Source: CAYRVX01 sp964427875 (GTDB taxonomy: Bacteria > Planctomycetota > Phycisphaerae > SM23-33). Taken from it: a stretch of DNA of 64,000 bases. A program made the translations under genes and the position numbers. The stretch covers positions 14,800 through 78,799 of the forward strand of contig CAYRVX010000015.1 of assembly GCA_964427875.1 (NCBI GenBank), given 5' to 3'. This document shows, piece by piece, positions 17,259 to 26,520 of this stretch. How positions within the stretch are numbered: position 1 is the stretch's first letter; each line of letters starts with the position of its first letter. A model generated the notes under the pieces. The model was not told the DNA's origin, did not search any database, and saw only the letters and a program-made list of their open reading frames with translations.

Positions 17259-17287
17259 CGCATAGGCACCGGGCCGGGGAACGTCAA
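17259..17287 (-). promoter_or_regulatory. Candidate promoter of the lipoprotein gene
   Basis: On the minus strand TTGACG (17287-17282) and TATGCG (17264-17259) are 17 bases apart, giving a leader of about 25 bases before ATG 17226. The -35 is good, the -10 mediocre. Confidence 0.4.
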
Positions 17288-17443
17288 ACCGGCTCGTCCA
17301 AGGTCTCACCTGTTGAAGCGTCGTCGCCGGCCCTTGTGCGCTGATTCCCATCGGCCGATGCGGCCGCAGTGACTGACACACCTACTGCATATTCCCCCGG
17401 CGGCAGTCCGCGCGGGAAATACGCGACAATTCCGCAACGCCAC

Positions 17444-17471
17444 TTGACTCAAACAGATCTGGTGTTATCAT
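17444..17471 (+). promoter_or_regulatory. Strong sigma-70-type promoter (copy A of a shared promoter-leader)
   Basis: TTGACT at 17444-17449 and TATCAT at 17466-17471, 16 bases apart. The same arrangement with TTGACA and TATGAT, also 16 bases apart, stands before the kelch gene at 27087-27114, and the sequence right after the -10 (ACACGTG) is shared. Confidence 0.65.
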
Positions 17472-17481
17472 ACACGTGGGT

Positions 17482-17513
17482 AAGGCATGGCTCTACGTGC
17501 ACGCCTTCGGAGG
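17482..17513 (+). promoter_or_regulatory. Conserved 5'-leader stem-loop (copy A)
   Basis: AAGGC (17482-17486) can pair with GCCTT (17503-17507), closing a 16-base loop that contains GCTCTACGT, followed by CGGAGG. Copy B at 27127-27158 has the same stem, the same loop length and the same GCTCTACGT and CGGAGG. It would lie within the first dozen bases of the transcript. It does not match any riboswitch consensus I know; an mRNA stabiliser or protein-binding leader is possible. Confidence 0.5.
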
Positions 17514-17574
17514 CAGGTCCCGGTCGATTTTGCTCACCGTGGAAGTCTGCGGAGTTCCGGCGAGGGGCACGGTG

Positions 17575-17718
17575 ATGAAGGCAAGGCGGCCTACGGCGGA
17601 GGTGGTGTTCGTCACCATGGCGGAGGGGCTGCTTCTGCGCCCGGCCGGTAGTACCACCAGCGGCATACAGGTCACAAGCGGGGAGAACGTCTGCGCACAC
17701 GAGGATTGCGAGGGATGA
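17575..17718 (+). CDS. Possible 47-codon leader ORF upstream of the PATR gene
   Basis: An ATG in the context GGTGATGA, which is also the start context of the kelch gene behind the second copy of this leader, opens a 47-codon frame. Its stop TGA overlaps the ATG at 17715 of the following giant gene. The product (begins MKARRPTAEVVFVTMAEG) has no signal peptide or motif. It could be a translated leader peptide coupling translation to the downstream gene, or a chance frame in GC-rich DNA; the latter is at least as likely. Confidence 0.2.
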   Translation: MKARRPTAEVVFVTMAEGLLLRPAGSTTSGIQVTSGENVCAHEDCEG

Positions 17719-17720
17719 AA

Positions 17721-20700
17721 ATGAACGCACGCCTTAAAGCAGTGGCAGTCTCCGCGGCCGTCGTGCTGGCGGCCTCGACGGCCGGAGGCGGCACGTGGAC
17801 GTGGGACGGCGGCTCGGCGGTCGACAGCAACTGGACGACCGCCGCGAACTGGGCAAGCGAGACCGCGCCCAACAGCTCGAGCACGACGGAAATCGAGCTG
17901 GGCGGGAGCATCCGCACGTCGCCGGTCGTGGACACGTACGACCCGTGGGAGCTGAAGTCGCTGACCTTCAAGGCCAACGCCCTGCCGTTCTCGCTGAGCG
18001 GGAACGCTCTTCGCTTCGTGGGCTCCGCGGCCACCGACGCCATCGTGAACAACGGCGGGAACACGCACACCATCGCCAACGACATCACGCTGGGCGGCTC
18101 GCACACGAGGACGATCCTCGCCACCAACGGCGACCTGACGCTGAACGGCGACGTCGTGCTCAGTGCGGACGGCTGTTTCCGGGGCGGTGAGACGATCACC
18201 GTCAACGGCGTCATTTCGGGGGCGGGTGAGCTGGAGAAGCGCGACTCCGGTCTGCTGAAACTGAGCCGGAACGCTACACACGAGGGGGACACTACCATCC
18301 ATGGCGGCACGCTGAGGCTGATCGGAAGCGGCGGCCTGCCGGACGACGGGTACGTGGTGGTCGCACCCGGGGGCACGTGGGACCTGAACGACAGGAACGA
18401 CACGATCTTCTCGCTGTCTTCGGTTTTCGGAGTCGGCGGCGGCACGGTGGACCTGGGTACCGGCACGTTGACCCTGGAATGGGGCACCTTCACCGGCACG
18501 ATCACAGGCGACGGCGGCCTGACCAAGGTCAACACCGACACGGGTCTGTTCCTCAAGGGGGCCAACAGCCACAAGGGCCAGACGGCGATCAACGGCGGCC
18601 TGCTGATGATCTATCACGGCACCGCCCTGGGGACGGCCGATGGGGGCACGACCGTCAGTGACGGGGCCGTCCTGGGCCTCTCCGACGGCATCGCCGTCAC
18701 CGGCGAAACGCTGACCCTGAACGGCGCGGGGTTCCCGCAGGACCCCGGCGCCCTGCGGAATTCCTCGGGCGACAACACGTGGGACGCCCAGATCGTGCTC
18801 GGCGGCGATACCACGATCACCTCCAAGGCCGGCAGCCTGACGCTCAAGCAGGCCGTCGGCGGGCCGGGCCATGTGCTCACGCTGGACGGCAACGGGAACG
18901 GGGCCGTGGAGGGGTCGATCTGCGGCGGGACGGACTCGGTGATCAAGACCGGCGACGGCACGTGGACGCTGAGCGGCGCGAGCTCCTATCTGGGCCCCAC
19001 CACCGTCCGGGCCGGCGTGCTCCAGCTCGGCGAGGACAACTGCCTGCTGGACACCTCCGACCTGGTCATCACCGGCGGGACGTTCGGGCTCGACGGCCAC
19101 GACGAGACCCTCGACGCGCTGAGGGGCACGGGCGGGACGCTCGACCTGGAGGGCGGGACGCTGGCCATCGGCTTCGCCAACAGCAACGCCGGCTACGCCG
19201 GGCACATCACCGGCGACGGCAACCTGGTCAAGTGGGGCGACTCCACGCAGACGCTGACCGGCCGCTGCACGCTCAGGGGCGAGCTGACGATCCGGCAAGG
19301 GATCCTCAACGTCCGGTTCCCGCTGGAGCCGAACCGTCCCAGCCGCGTGCGCGTCACCGCCGGGACGGTCCTGGAGCTCGAGGACGCCGGGGACTGGCTC
19401 GCGCCGATGACGATCGACGGCACCGGCATCAGCGACAGCGGGGCCGTGCGGGTCGTATCCGGCGAGAACTCCCTCGGCGGGATCACGCTGGCGCACCACT
19501 CGACCATTCGCCTGGAGAGCGGAACGGATTTGCGCATCTATGGAGACCCGGCCGTCACCAGCGAGGGCAAGAACCTGACGATCGTGACCGACGGCGACGC
19601 AGAGTGTCTCATCTTCGGCCCGATGGCCATCGGCGCGGGGACCCTCACCAAGGAGGGGACCGGCAGCATGGACCTGATCCGCGAGAGCACCCATACGGGG
19701 CTGACGGACGTGGTCGCGGGCACGCTGGTGATCTGGGACGGCAATTCCCTGGGCACCACGGACGGCGGCACCGTCGTGCGGGACGGGGCCGAGCTGGAGC
19801 TGTCCCCCCAGCAGGGAGACATCCACGTCGGGGCCGAGTCCCTCCGCATCAGCGGCTCGGGCCCCACCGGCTGGGCCGCCTTCGTCAGCCGCACCGGGGA
19901 CAACACGTGGAGCGGAACGGTCACCCTCGATGCCGACGCGACCATCGCGTGCAACACCGACTCGCTGACGCTGGATGCCTGTACCGCCGTCACCGGCGCC
20001 GGCAGGGACCTGACACTCTCGGGCGAAGGGGAGGGCACGATCAGCGGAGAGGTGGACATCGGCTCGGGAGGCATCATCAAGCTGGAGCAGGGCACGTGGA
20101 CGTTGACCGCCGCGAACCCATACACCGGCACGACGACCATCGACGTGGGGGCCCTTCGGATAGAGGATGCCAACGCCCTGGGGGGCACCTCCCACGGCAC
20201 CGTCGTCCGCGACGGCGGGGCGCTGGAGATGCGGGGCGACATCCACGTCCCCGCCGAGCCGCTGTCGCTGAGCGGCTTCGGCGTTGACCTCAACGGCGCG
20301 CTTCGCAGCCTGCACGGGACCAATTCCTATGCGGGCGACATCACGCTCGAGGCCAACAGCATGATCGGCGTGGACTGGGGCCGGTTGACGCTCCTGGGAT
20401 GCATCGGCGAGTCCGAGCCCAACCTGGGGTTCTACAAGGTCGGCGTCGGCCAGTTGCTCCTCAAGGAGAGCAACCTCTTCACGGGGTTCCTGGGCGTTCT
20501 GGAGGGCAGCGTGATCTCCGACATCGACCCCGGGCGACTTGCCGACTCGGTGGACGTGACGGTCGCCGAGGGGGCGACGTACGACCCCAACGGCGTCAGC
20601 GACACGATCGACTCGCTGAGCGGGGCCGGCAGCGTGACGCTCGGCGGGGCGACGCTGACCCTCGGCGGCGGCGGCGGCTCGGGCGAGTTCTCCGGCGTGA

Positions 20701-23201
20701 TCAGCGAGGAGGGCGGGATCGGCAAAGTCGGAGCCGGCACGCAGGTCCTCAGCGGCGCCAACACGTATACGGGGCAGACCACCGTCACCGCCGGCGTGCT
20801 GAACGTCCGCGACGGCGCGGCCCTGGGCGGCGCGGCCGGCGGGACGAGCGTCGCCAGCGGCGCGGCGCTGGAGCTCGAGGGCGACATCACGGTGGCGGGC
20901 GAGGCGCTGGCGCTGAGCGGAACGGGCGTCGCCGGCAGCGGCGCCCTGCGAAACGTCAGCGGCAGCAACGCGTGGACCGGGACGGTCACGCTGGCGGGCG
21001 CGACGGCCATCCAGTCCGACGCGGGCCAACTGGCGCTCAGCGCCGTCGTCGGCGCGGATCACGACCTGACACTCCAGGGCCCCGGCGACGGCGCGATCGG
21101 CGGACCCATCGCCACCGGCGCGGGCGGGCTGACGAAGACGGGCGCGGGCACGTGGACGCTGGCGGGGTCCAACACGTACGCCGGCGCGACCGCGGTCCAT
21201 GCGGGCGTGCTGGCCGTCGGCAGCGACGCGGGACTGGGCGACACCGCCGGCGGCGCCGCCGTCAGCGACGGTGCGACCCTGGAGCTGTTCAACGACATCC
21301 ACGTGGGCGCCGAGGCCCTCACGCTCAACGGATCGGGCGTTATGGGCGCGGGCGCCCTGCGAAGTGCGGCCGGGGAGAACTCCTGGGCCGGGCCGGTGAC
21401 GATGGCAAGCGACAGCACCATCGGCGCGTCCTCCGGCACGCTGAGCCTCAGCGGCGCGCTCGGCGAGGCCGGCGCCGCCCGGGCCCTCACGAAGGCCGGC
21501 GACGGCACGCTCGTGCTCCGCGGCCCCAAGGGCTACACGGGAGCAACCAGCGTGGCGCAGGGCACGCTGGCGATCGACATTGTTGGCGGCGCCGCGCTCA
21601 GCACGCTCGCGATTGCCGATCCCGGCCTCGGCGCCGCGGTGGAGATGCGCCAGGGCCCGGTCAGCGTCAGCGGGAACGTCACGGACGGCGGCGGCACGAG
21701 CCACCTTCGCGCGGATAACGGGACGATGACGCTCGGCGGAGACCTGACGGTGGACAACCTGCGCGTGGGCCTCAACGGCGGGGCGGCTTCGGCGTCGGTC
21801 GCCGGGGCGGCGCACGTGGGCGCCTCCGGCGACCTCGACGTCGCGCGGCGGACCATCGGCAACGCGCCGACGTTCGGCACGCTCGACCTCGGCGCCGCGA
21901 CGAGCGTGACCATCAGCGTAACCAACCTCCGCATCGGCACGGCCATCGGCACGGGCGGCCTTCCTCCCCAGCCCGTCCAGGGAACGCTGAGCCTCTCGCA
22001 GGCGGGCAGCAACACCATCCACGCGACGACGATCGTCGCGGGCGATTCCGCCTGGACCGACAACACCATGGTCGCCAGCGCGATCCACCTGGGCGCCACC
22101 AACCAGGTCCGCGCCGACTCCGTCACCATCGGCGGGCGCCACAGCAGCGCGACGGCCGACATCCTCGCCGGCGGGGCGTGCGACCTGGCCGGCCGCTCCG
22201 GCGCCAAGGCCGACCTCTTCATCGGCGACAACATCACCGAGAGCGGCGGCATCGCGGTGGGGCTCTTCGACCTGACGGGCGGCGAGCTGGACGCGACGCT
22301 GGGCGAGCTGGTTCTCGGCCGGCACGGCAACGGGCTGGGCGGCGGGCAGGGCACGCTGATCCTGGACGACGGCGAGGTCACGGCCGACAGCGTCGACATG
22401 GGCTGGCCGCACGCCACCGGGCTGAGCCTGGCGCCGCAGAGCAGCGCGGGCACGCTCACGATGCGCGGGGGGGACCTTGCAGTCGGCGGCGACGTCACGA
22501 CGCGTTCCGGCCTGGGCACGCTGAACCTCCAGGGCGGGTCGCTGACGGTGGGGGGCAACATCGCGACGGTGGCGAGCGGGCCGACGGGCCCCGGCACCAT
22601 GACGATCAACCTGCACGGTGGCCTGCTGGACCTCACCGGCGGGTCGATGGACCTCGGGTCCGTCTCCCCCCCGAGCTTCTCCTTCACCGGCGGGAGGCTC
22701 GAGGACCTCGGCAGCTTCGACGACACGTTGAACCAGGGCATCCTGGTGATGGGCGTTCCCCAGGGCGACGGGGTGCTCGCGCCGGGCGGGTCGATCGGCA
22801 CCACCTCGATCGAGGGAGACTACAACCTCATCAGCGGCAGCCTGGAGATCGAGATCCAGTCCCCCGGCCTGGCCGGCGGGAGCGACTACGACCTGGTCGA
22901 GCTGACCGGGCCCCTGTCGGCCGCCGGCCTGGACGGGACGCTGGAGGTCGTGCTCCTGGACGGGTACGTGCCGGCCTGCGGGACCACGTTCGACGTGGTG
23001 ACGGCGGCCAACGTTCTCCTCGGGCCGAGCTTCGCGCTGGACGACTCGGGGGCGCCCATGCCGGACTGGCTGCATTTTGAGGCAAACGTGGTGGGCCTCG
23101 AAGACGGACAGGCCCTCCAGCTCACCGTTGTCCCCGAGCCCGCCGCGCTGTCGCTGCTGGTCTTGGGCGGACTGGTATTGCTGCGGCAAAGAAGAGGATA
23201 G
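17721..23201 (+). CDS. Giant PATR / autotransporter-repeat beta-helix protein with PEP-CTERM tail
   Basis: About 1826 residues. ATG 17721 is taken because GAGG lies about 8 bases upstream; ATG 17715 is the alternative. A signal peptide (LKAVAVSAAVVLAASTAGGG) leads into TWTWDGG and SNWTTAANW, the 'pseudo-blade' opening of planctomycete autotransporter-repeat proteins. The body is made of repeats of about 150 residues containing KTGAGTWTLAGSNTY.G.T (PATR motif), ALG..GGT.V.DGA.LEL, and GALRN.SG.N.W.G.VTL; at least five units are recognisable, all Gly/Thr/Leu/Asp rich and predicted to form a right-handed beta-helix. The C-terminus is VPEPAALSLLVLGGLVLLRQRRG, a PEP-CTERM sorting signal rather than a beta-barrel, so it is exosortase-processed, not a type V secreted protein. 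Likely a long surface adhesin or matrix fibre. It has a strong promoter and structured leader shared with the kelch gene at 27221. Confidence 0.85.
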   Translation: MNARLKAVAVSAAVVLAASTAGGGTWTWDGGSAVDSNWTTAANWASETAPNSSSTTEIELGGSIRTSPVVDTYDPWELKSLTFKANALPFSLSGNALRFVGSAATDAIVNNGGNTHTIANDITLGGSHTRTILATNGDLTLNGDVVLSADGCFRGGETITVNGVISGAGELEKRDSGLLKLSRNATHEGDTTIHGGTLRLIGSGGLPDDGYVVVAPGGTWDLNDRNDTIFSLSSVFGVGGGTVDLGTGTLTLEWGTFTGTITGDGGLTKVNTDTGLFLKGANSHKGQTAINGGLLMIYHGTALGTADGGTTVSDGAVLGLSDGIAVTGETLTLNGAGFPQDPGALRNSSGDNTWDAQIVLGGDTTITSKAGSLTLKQAVGGPGHVLTLDGNGNGAVEGSICGGTDSVIKTGDGTWTLSGASSYLGPTTVRAGVLQLGEDNCLLDTSDLVITGGTFGLDGHDETLDALRGTGGTLDLEGGTLAIGFANSNAGYAGHITGDGNLVKWGDSTQTLTGRCTLRGELTIRQGILNVRFPLEPNRPSRVRVTAGTVLELEDAGDWLAPMTIDGTGISDSGAVRVVSGENSLGGITLAHHSTIRLESGTDLRIYGDPAVTSEGKNLTIVTDGDAECLIFGPMAIGAGTLTKEGTGSMDLIRESTHTGLTDVVAGTLVIWDGNSLGTTDGGTVVRDGAELELSPQQGDIHVGAESLRISGSGPTGWAAFVSRTGDNTWSGTVTLDADATIACNTDSLTLDACTAVTGAGRDLTLSGEGEGTISGEVDIGSGGIIKLEQGTWTLTAANPYTGTTTIDVGALRIEDANALGGTSHGTVVRDGGALEMRGDIHVPAEPLSLSGFGVDLNGALRSLHGTNSYAGDITLEANSMIGVDWGRLTLLGCIGESEPNLGFYKVGVGQLLLKESNLFTGFLGVLEGSVISDIDPGRLADSVDVTVAEGATYDPNGVSDTIDSLSGAGSVTLGGATLTLGGGGGSGEFSGVISEEGGIGKVGAGTQVLSGANTYTGQTTVTAGVLNVRDGAALGGAAGGTSVASGAALELEGDITVAGEALALSGTGVAGSGALRNVSGSNAWTGTVTLAGATAIQSDAGQLALSAVVGADHDLTLQGPGDGAIGGPIATGAGGLTKTGAGTWTLAGSNTYAGATAVHAGVLAVGSDAGLGDTAGGAAVSDGATLELFNDIHVGAEALTLNGSGVMGAGALRSAAGENSWAGPVTMASDSTIGASSGTLSLSGALGEAGAARALTKAGDGTLVLRGPKGYTGATSVAQGTLAIDIVGGAALSTLAIADPGLGAAVEMRQGPVSVSGNVTDGGGTSHLRADNGTMTLGGDLTVDNLRVGLNGGAASASVAGAAHVGASGDLDVARRTIGNAPTFGTLDLGAATSVTISVTNLRIGTAIGTGGLPPQPVQGTLSLSQAGSNTIHATTIVAGDSAWTDNTMVASAIHLGATNQVRADSVTIGGRHSSATADILAGGACDLAGRSGAKADLFIGDNITESGGIAVGLFDLTGGELDATLGELVLGRHGNGLGGGQGTLILDDGEVTADSVDMGWPHATGLSLAPQSSAGTLTMRGGDLAVGGDVTTRSGLGTLNLQGGSLTVGGNIATVASGPTGPGTMTINLHGGLLDLTGGSMDLGSVSPPSFSFTGGRLEDLGSFDDTLNQGILVMGVPQGDGVLAPGGSIGTTSIEGDYNLISGSLEIEIQSPGLAGGSDYDLVELTGPLSAAGLDGTLEVVLLDGYVPACGTTFDVVTAANVLLGPSFALDDSGAPMPDWLHFEANVVGLEDGQALQLTVVPEPAALSLLVLGGLVLLRQRRG

Positions 23202-23261
23202 AGCCCGAACGCGGGCAAGGTAGGCAGGGGCGAGCATCGCTCGCCGGGAGCGGAGAGGTGC

Positions 23262-24386
23262 ATGGTGCCAGCTTGCAGGCAGGGAAGATCCAGCGGCCCG
23301 ACACTCGCGCTGTTGACGGTGTGGTTCGCGTGCCTGCCGGGCCCGCCGGCGAAGGCGGTGACCCCCTGGGACCCCGTGAACCAGGTTTCGCAGGGCCACT
23401 ACCAGACCTACCAGGTAACGGTCCAGGACATGGGCCTCGGCCTTTACGGCGGCCCGTCCTATGACCAGGGCTACCGCAACCGATACAATGCCGGCGGGTC
23501 CGCCACGTCCAGCCTGGGGTCCCGAGAGGCCACGCTCTACCTGATCGACCAGTTCACCGCCATGGGGCTCGACGTCTCCACCCAGAGCGACTACGTGAAC
23601 GTGGTGGCCGAGCAGATCGGCACCGAGACCCCCGAGAGGATCTTCATTGTCAGCGGCCACTACGATCATCCCCAAAGCGACTTCGAGGCCCCCGGCGGCG
23701 ACGACAACGCCTCCGGGACGGCCGGGGTGCTCGAAGCCGCCAGGACGCTCAGTCAGTACGAGTTCGAGTCCACCATCCGCTTCATAGCCTGGGGCGGTGA
23801 AGAGGGCTGGATGAAGGGATCCTGGGACTACGTTCGCAACGTGGTCCAGGCCGACGATGAGAACGTCGTCGGGATGCTGAACATGGACATGATTCTCCGG
23901 CCCGGCTGGGACAGCGATCCCGGCGCCGAGGAGGACCTGGACCTGTCCACCGGCACGTCGGCGGCCTGCCGGGCCTGGGCCTGGAGGTTCATGGCGGCCG
24001 GCGCGACGTATGCCCCTTCGCTCGTGTTCGATTCCCGCAATCCCCAGCACGAGCACTGGTACCCCGGCGATCAGGGGCCGTTCATTCAGGAGGGCTACGC
24101 CGGGCTGATGATCGCCGAGAACAACGCCGGCGAGATCTGGTACCAGGGCTCCAACGCCTACTACCATACGGCCGGGGACGCCAGCGACAGGGGCGCCAAC
24201 GATCCCGACAACGCCAGCGGCATCGTCTATGACTACGCCTTCGCCACGGACGTCGTCAGGACGGCCGTCGGGATGATCGCCGAGGAGGCCCGGATCGTCC
24301 CCGAGCCCGGCGGCGCGCTGATTGTGATGGCCCTGGCCGCGGGCCTGCTGCTGCGGCGCTGCCGCGCGGCGCGGCACCGGCGCTGA
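23262..24386 (+). CDS. M28-family zinc metallopeptidase with PEP-CTERM tail
   Basis: 374 residues; ATG 23262 follows GGAGAGG closely. Hydrophobic signal segment at about 15-32 (LALLTVWFACLPGPPAKA). The M28 aminopeptidase core is complete: SGHYDH (first zinc His and catalytic Asp), GGDDNASGTAGVLEAAR (bridging Asp), AWGGEEG (catalytic Glu and zinc Glu), LNMDMI (zinc Asp) and YYHTAGD (last zinc His). It should release N-terminal amino acids from peptides outside the cell. The C-terminus VPEPGGALIVMALAAG with LLLRRCRAARHRR is a PEP-CTERM signal, so the enzyme is sorted to the envelope. It follows the PATR gene by 60 bases on the same strand and may be cotranscribed. Its last 131 bases overlap the convergent glycosidase gene, an unusually large antisense overlap. 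Confidence 0.9.
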   Translation: MVPACRQGRSSGPTLALLTVWFACLPGPPAKAVTPWDPVNQVSQGHYQTYQVTVQDMGLGLYGGPSYDQGYRNRYNAGGSATSSLGSREATLYLIDQFTAMGLDVSTQSDYVNVVAEQIGTETPERIFIVSGHYDHPQSDFEAPGGDDNASGTAGVLEAARTLSQYEFESTIRFIAWGGEEGWMKGSWDYVRNVVQADDENVVGMLNMDMILRPGWDSDPGAEEDLDLSTGTSAACRAWAWRFMAAGATYAPSLVFDSRNPQHEHWYPGDQGPFIQEGYAGLMIAENNAGEIWYQGSNAYYHTAGDASDRGANDPDNASGIVYDYAFATDVVRTAVGMIAEEARIVPEPGGALIVMALAAGLLLRRCRAARHRR

Positions 24387-26520
24387 GCAGGTACCACACG
24401 GTGGGGGCGGCGAGGCGGAAGGACGCCCCTTCGGCCGTCTTCGCGGCCGGCTGGGCGTCGGTCAACGCGGCGGCGGCGCCGTCCAGCGGCGTCAGGGCGA
24501 GCCTCGTGTGCGCCTTCACCCGGCTCAGCGTGACGGTGCCCTTGACCGGCTCGATGCGCATCGGCAGCCGGCCCCAGCGGACGAGCGTGTGGCGCTTCTC
24601 GTCCCAGCTCATGCCGGTGGCGGCGACGCGCCCGGCCGCGACGAGCAGCATCCGCCGGGACTCCCCCAGCGCCTTGCCGTCCAGGCTCGTCAGCACGATC
24701 GAGCAGAAGGCGTCCTCGACCTCGACGGCGAGGTCCTTCAACTGCCTCCGCCTGCCGCCGACGAAGCCGATGAGCCCCTGCGTGCGGTCGGTCTGGACCG
24801 TGATGAGCCCCTTCCTGCCGGCGTGGCGCCACGTCAGCTCGCCCGTGTCGGAGATGATCGGCTCCGCAACGTCGAGCTTCGGATAGGCCGCCTGCTTGCG
24901 GCTGAGAGACTCGATCCTCGTGCCGTGGACCAGCGGGACCGCCGGCGAGAGGCCCGGCGTGAAGAGCGGCCGCTGCGACGAGGGCATCCGGATGGACTCG
25001 ATGACCTGCTCGACGGAGTATCGCCGGCGGATGGTCCTGGCGGCCGCCGCGACGTCGGCCCGGTGGAACATCAGCGCGGCGGCGGCGAGCTGGGCCATCT
25101 TCACCGGGTCGGGGCGGATGTCGAAGTGCCCCGGCCGGCGGGACGCCCACTCCGTGGGGTCGGCGTGCTCGAACGTGTAGAAGAAGATCCCGTCCCAGTC
25201 CTGGAGCAGCGCGTACGCCGTCAGGATCGGGATCCCCTCGCAGGCGTAGTCGCTGGGGAAGGGGTGGTTGGTCTCCGAGACGGTGTAGGGCTTTCCCGCC
25301 ACGGCCGACCGCGCCAACTGCACGACCGAGCTGGCCAGCGGGGCGTTGGCCATCGGCGAGTTGCCCATCCAGAACGTCCGCTTCTTCGTCTTCGCGTCCA
25401 CCCGCCGGCTGGGATGCTGCCAGTAGACGTGCCCGTCCACGACGTCCAGCTTCGCCGTCGAGCACAGCAGCGGGTAGCCGCTCTTCCAATGGTTGTGGTC
25501 GCTCGTCCCGACGATCAGCGCCCGGACGCCCAGCTTCTTCAGCCACCGGCGCATCGCCTGGAAGTAGCCGTCCTCCAGGGCCATGTAGAACTTCGCCTCG
25601 GCCGCGAACCGCTCCTTCGAGGCGGCGGCGAACTGCTCCGGCTGAAGGCGGGCGATGGGCCCATCGTCCTTCAGGCCCGCCTCGGCGCGCCATCGCCGCA
25701 GCGCCGCGGCCGGGTAACGCTCCCGAAGGTGCGCGTTGAGCTTCCCCGTCAGCAGGTCGGCGTAGTGCCGCGTGACGTCGCACCACGTGCCGGTATACTT
25801 GCTTGTCTGCTTCCCCCGCAGCCGCCCGGCGAACCACGATTCCACCAGCGAGTTCTCGTTGAGCAGCTCGACGATGGCCACGGCCGGCTCGCCGCGGTAC
25901 TCGGCCTTCGTGTACGGGTTGCGGTGCGTCAGGAGCTGCTCGGCATACTCGCGGTGCAGCTCGGCGATCCGCTCGTCGAAGTACTGAAGGACCTTGCCCA
26001 GGCCGAGGAACTCGTGGTCCCGGACGCCATCGGCCTTTCGATAGACGCGGCCGACGTTCAGGTTGAGGTTGCTGTAGATCCCGCGGCGTTTGAGCTGATC
26101 GACGAACCAATCCAGCCGGTCGAGCTGCCCGGCGTCGAGGCGGCGGGTCGTGTCGGCCCCGGCGGGGAAGATGCTCGCGTCCCTGCCCCAGTTGGAGTCG
26201 AGGAAGTGGAAGCGGACGCAGTTGATGCCGAACCGCGCCAGGTGGGCCGCCACGGCCGCCGCGTCGGCCTTCTCGGGGTAGCACGCCGCGCCGGTGAGGT
26301 TGACCCCCCAGATGCGGAGCCGCCCGCCCGAGCCGGCGACGAGATGCCCGTCCTCGACCCGCACGAACCCGTCCCGCCCCGCCGGCCGCTCGAGCAGGGC
26401 CGAGAGGTCCACCAGGGCGCGGTCGTTGTCTCGCCAGTCGATCACGAACGGCTTCATGCCCGCCTCCTCCGCAGGACCCGCGGCACACGCCGCCGCAGCC
26501 GCCAAGACGCAACTTGCCAT
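24256..26520 (-). CDS. Clan GH-A glycoside hydrolase (GH5/cellulase-like)
   Basis: 754 residues from ATG 26520. A TIM-barrel GH-A enzyme: the N-terminal 'WGVNLTG...' strand, acid/base in ELLNENS (Asn221-Glu222) and nucleophile in VSETNHPFPSDY (Glu416) sit at the ends of strands 4 and 7 as expected; a beta-sandwich of about 200 residues follows. Substrate not deducible. Starting at 26520 gives a short Ala-rich leader that could be a signal peptide but lacks basic residues; an internal ATG at 26457 has a much stronger ribosome site (GGAGGAGG, five bases) and would give a cytoplasmic enzyme, so location is uncertain. The C-terminal 43 residues are Arg/Ser/Pro/Ala-rich and are encoded opposite the end of the M28 peptidase gene, so the original stop has probably been lost or the two genes have run into each other. 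No same-strand neighbour within 2 kb. Confidence 0.8.
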   Translation of the reverse strand: MASCVLAAAAACAAGPAEEAGMKPFVIDWRDNDRALVDLSALLERPAGRDGFVRVEDGHLVAGSGGRLRIWGVNLTGAACYPEKADAAAVAAHLARFGINCVRFHFLDSNWGRDASIFPAGADTTRRLDAGQLDRLDWFVDQLKRRGIYSNLNLNVGRVYRKADGVRDHEFLGLGKVLQYFDERIAELHREYAEQLLTHRNPYTKAEYRGEPAVAIVELLNENSLVESWFAGRLRGKQTSKYTGTWCDVTRHYADLLTGKLNAHLRERYPAAALRRWRAEAGLKDDGPIARLQPEQFAAASKERFAAEAKFYMALEDGYFQAMRRWLKKLGVRALIVGTSDHNHWKSGYPLLCSTAKLDVVDGHVYWQHPSRRVDAKTKKRTFWMGNSPMANAPLASSVVQLARSAVAGKPYTVSETNHPFPSDYACEGIPILTAYALLQDWDGIFFYTFEHADPTEWASRRPGHFDIRPDPVKMAQLAAAALMFHRADVAAAARTIRRRYSVEQVIESIRMPSSQRPLFTPGLSPAVPLVHGTRIESLSRKQAAYPKLDVAEPIISDTGELTWRHAGRKGLITVQTDRTQGLIGFVGGRRRQLKDLAVEVEDAFCSIVLTSLDGKALGESRRMLLVAAGRVAATGMSWDEKRHTLVRWGRLPMRIEPVKGTVTLSRVKAHTRLALTPLDGAAAALTDAQPAAKTAEGASFRLAAPTVWYLLSAGAAPRGSAAAAGPRPGPSQSARRRARGRSGPPRRSSRRPS

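Noticed and set aside
17482..17513. A cyclic-di-GMP or other known riboswitch in the shared leader
   Set aside because: None of the conserved aptamer sequences (for example the GEMM core) can be found; only a small stem-loop is shared.
17493..24377. A 2294-codon open frame on the minus strand opposite the PATR gene
   Set aside because: It is the mirror of repetitive, GC-rich, Gly/Thr-coding DNA. The product is an Arg/Ala/Val/Gly mixture without domains, and it runs antisense through two well-supported genes.
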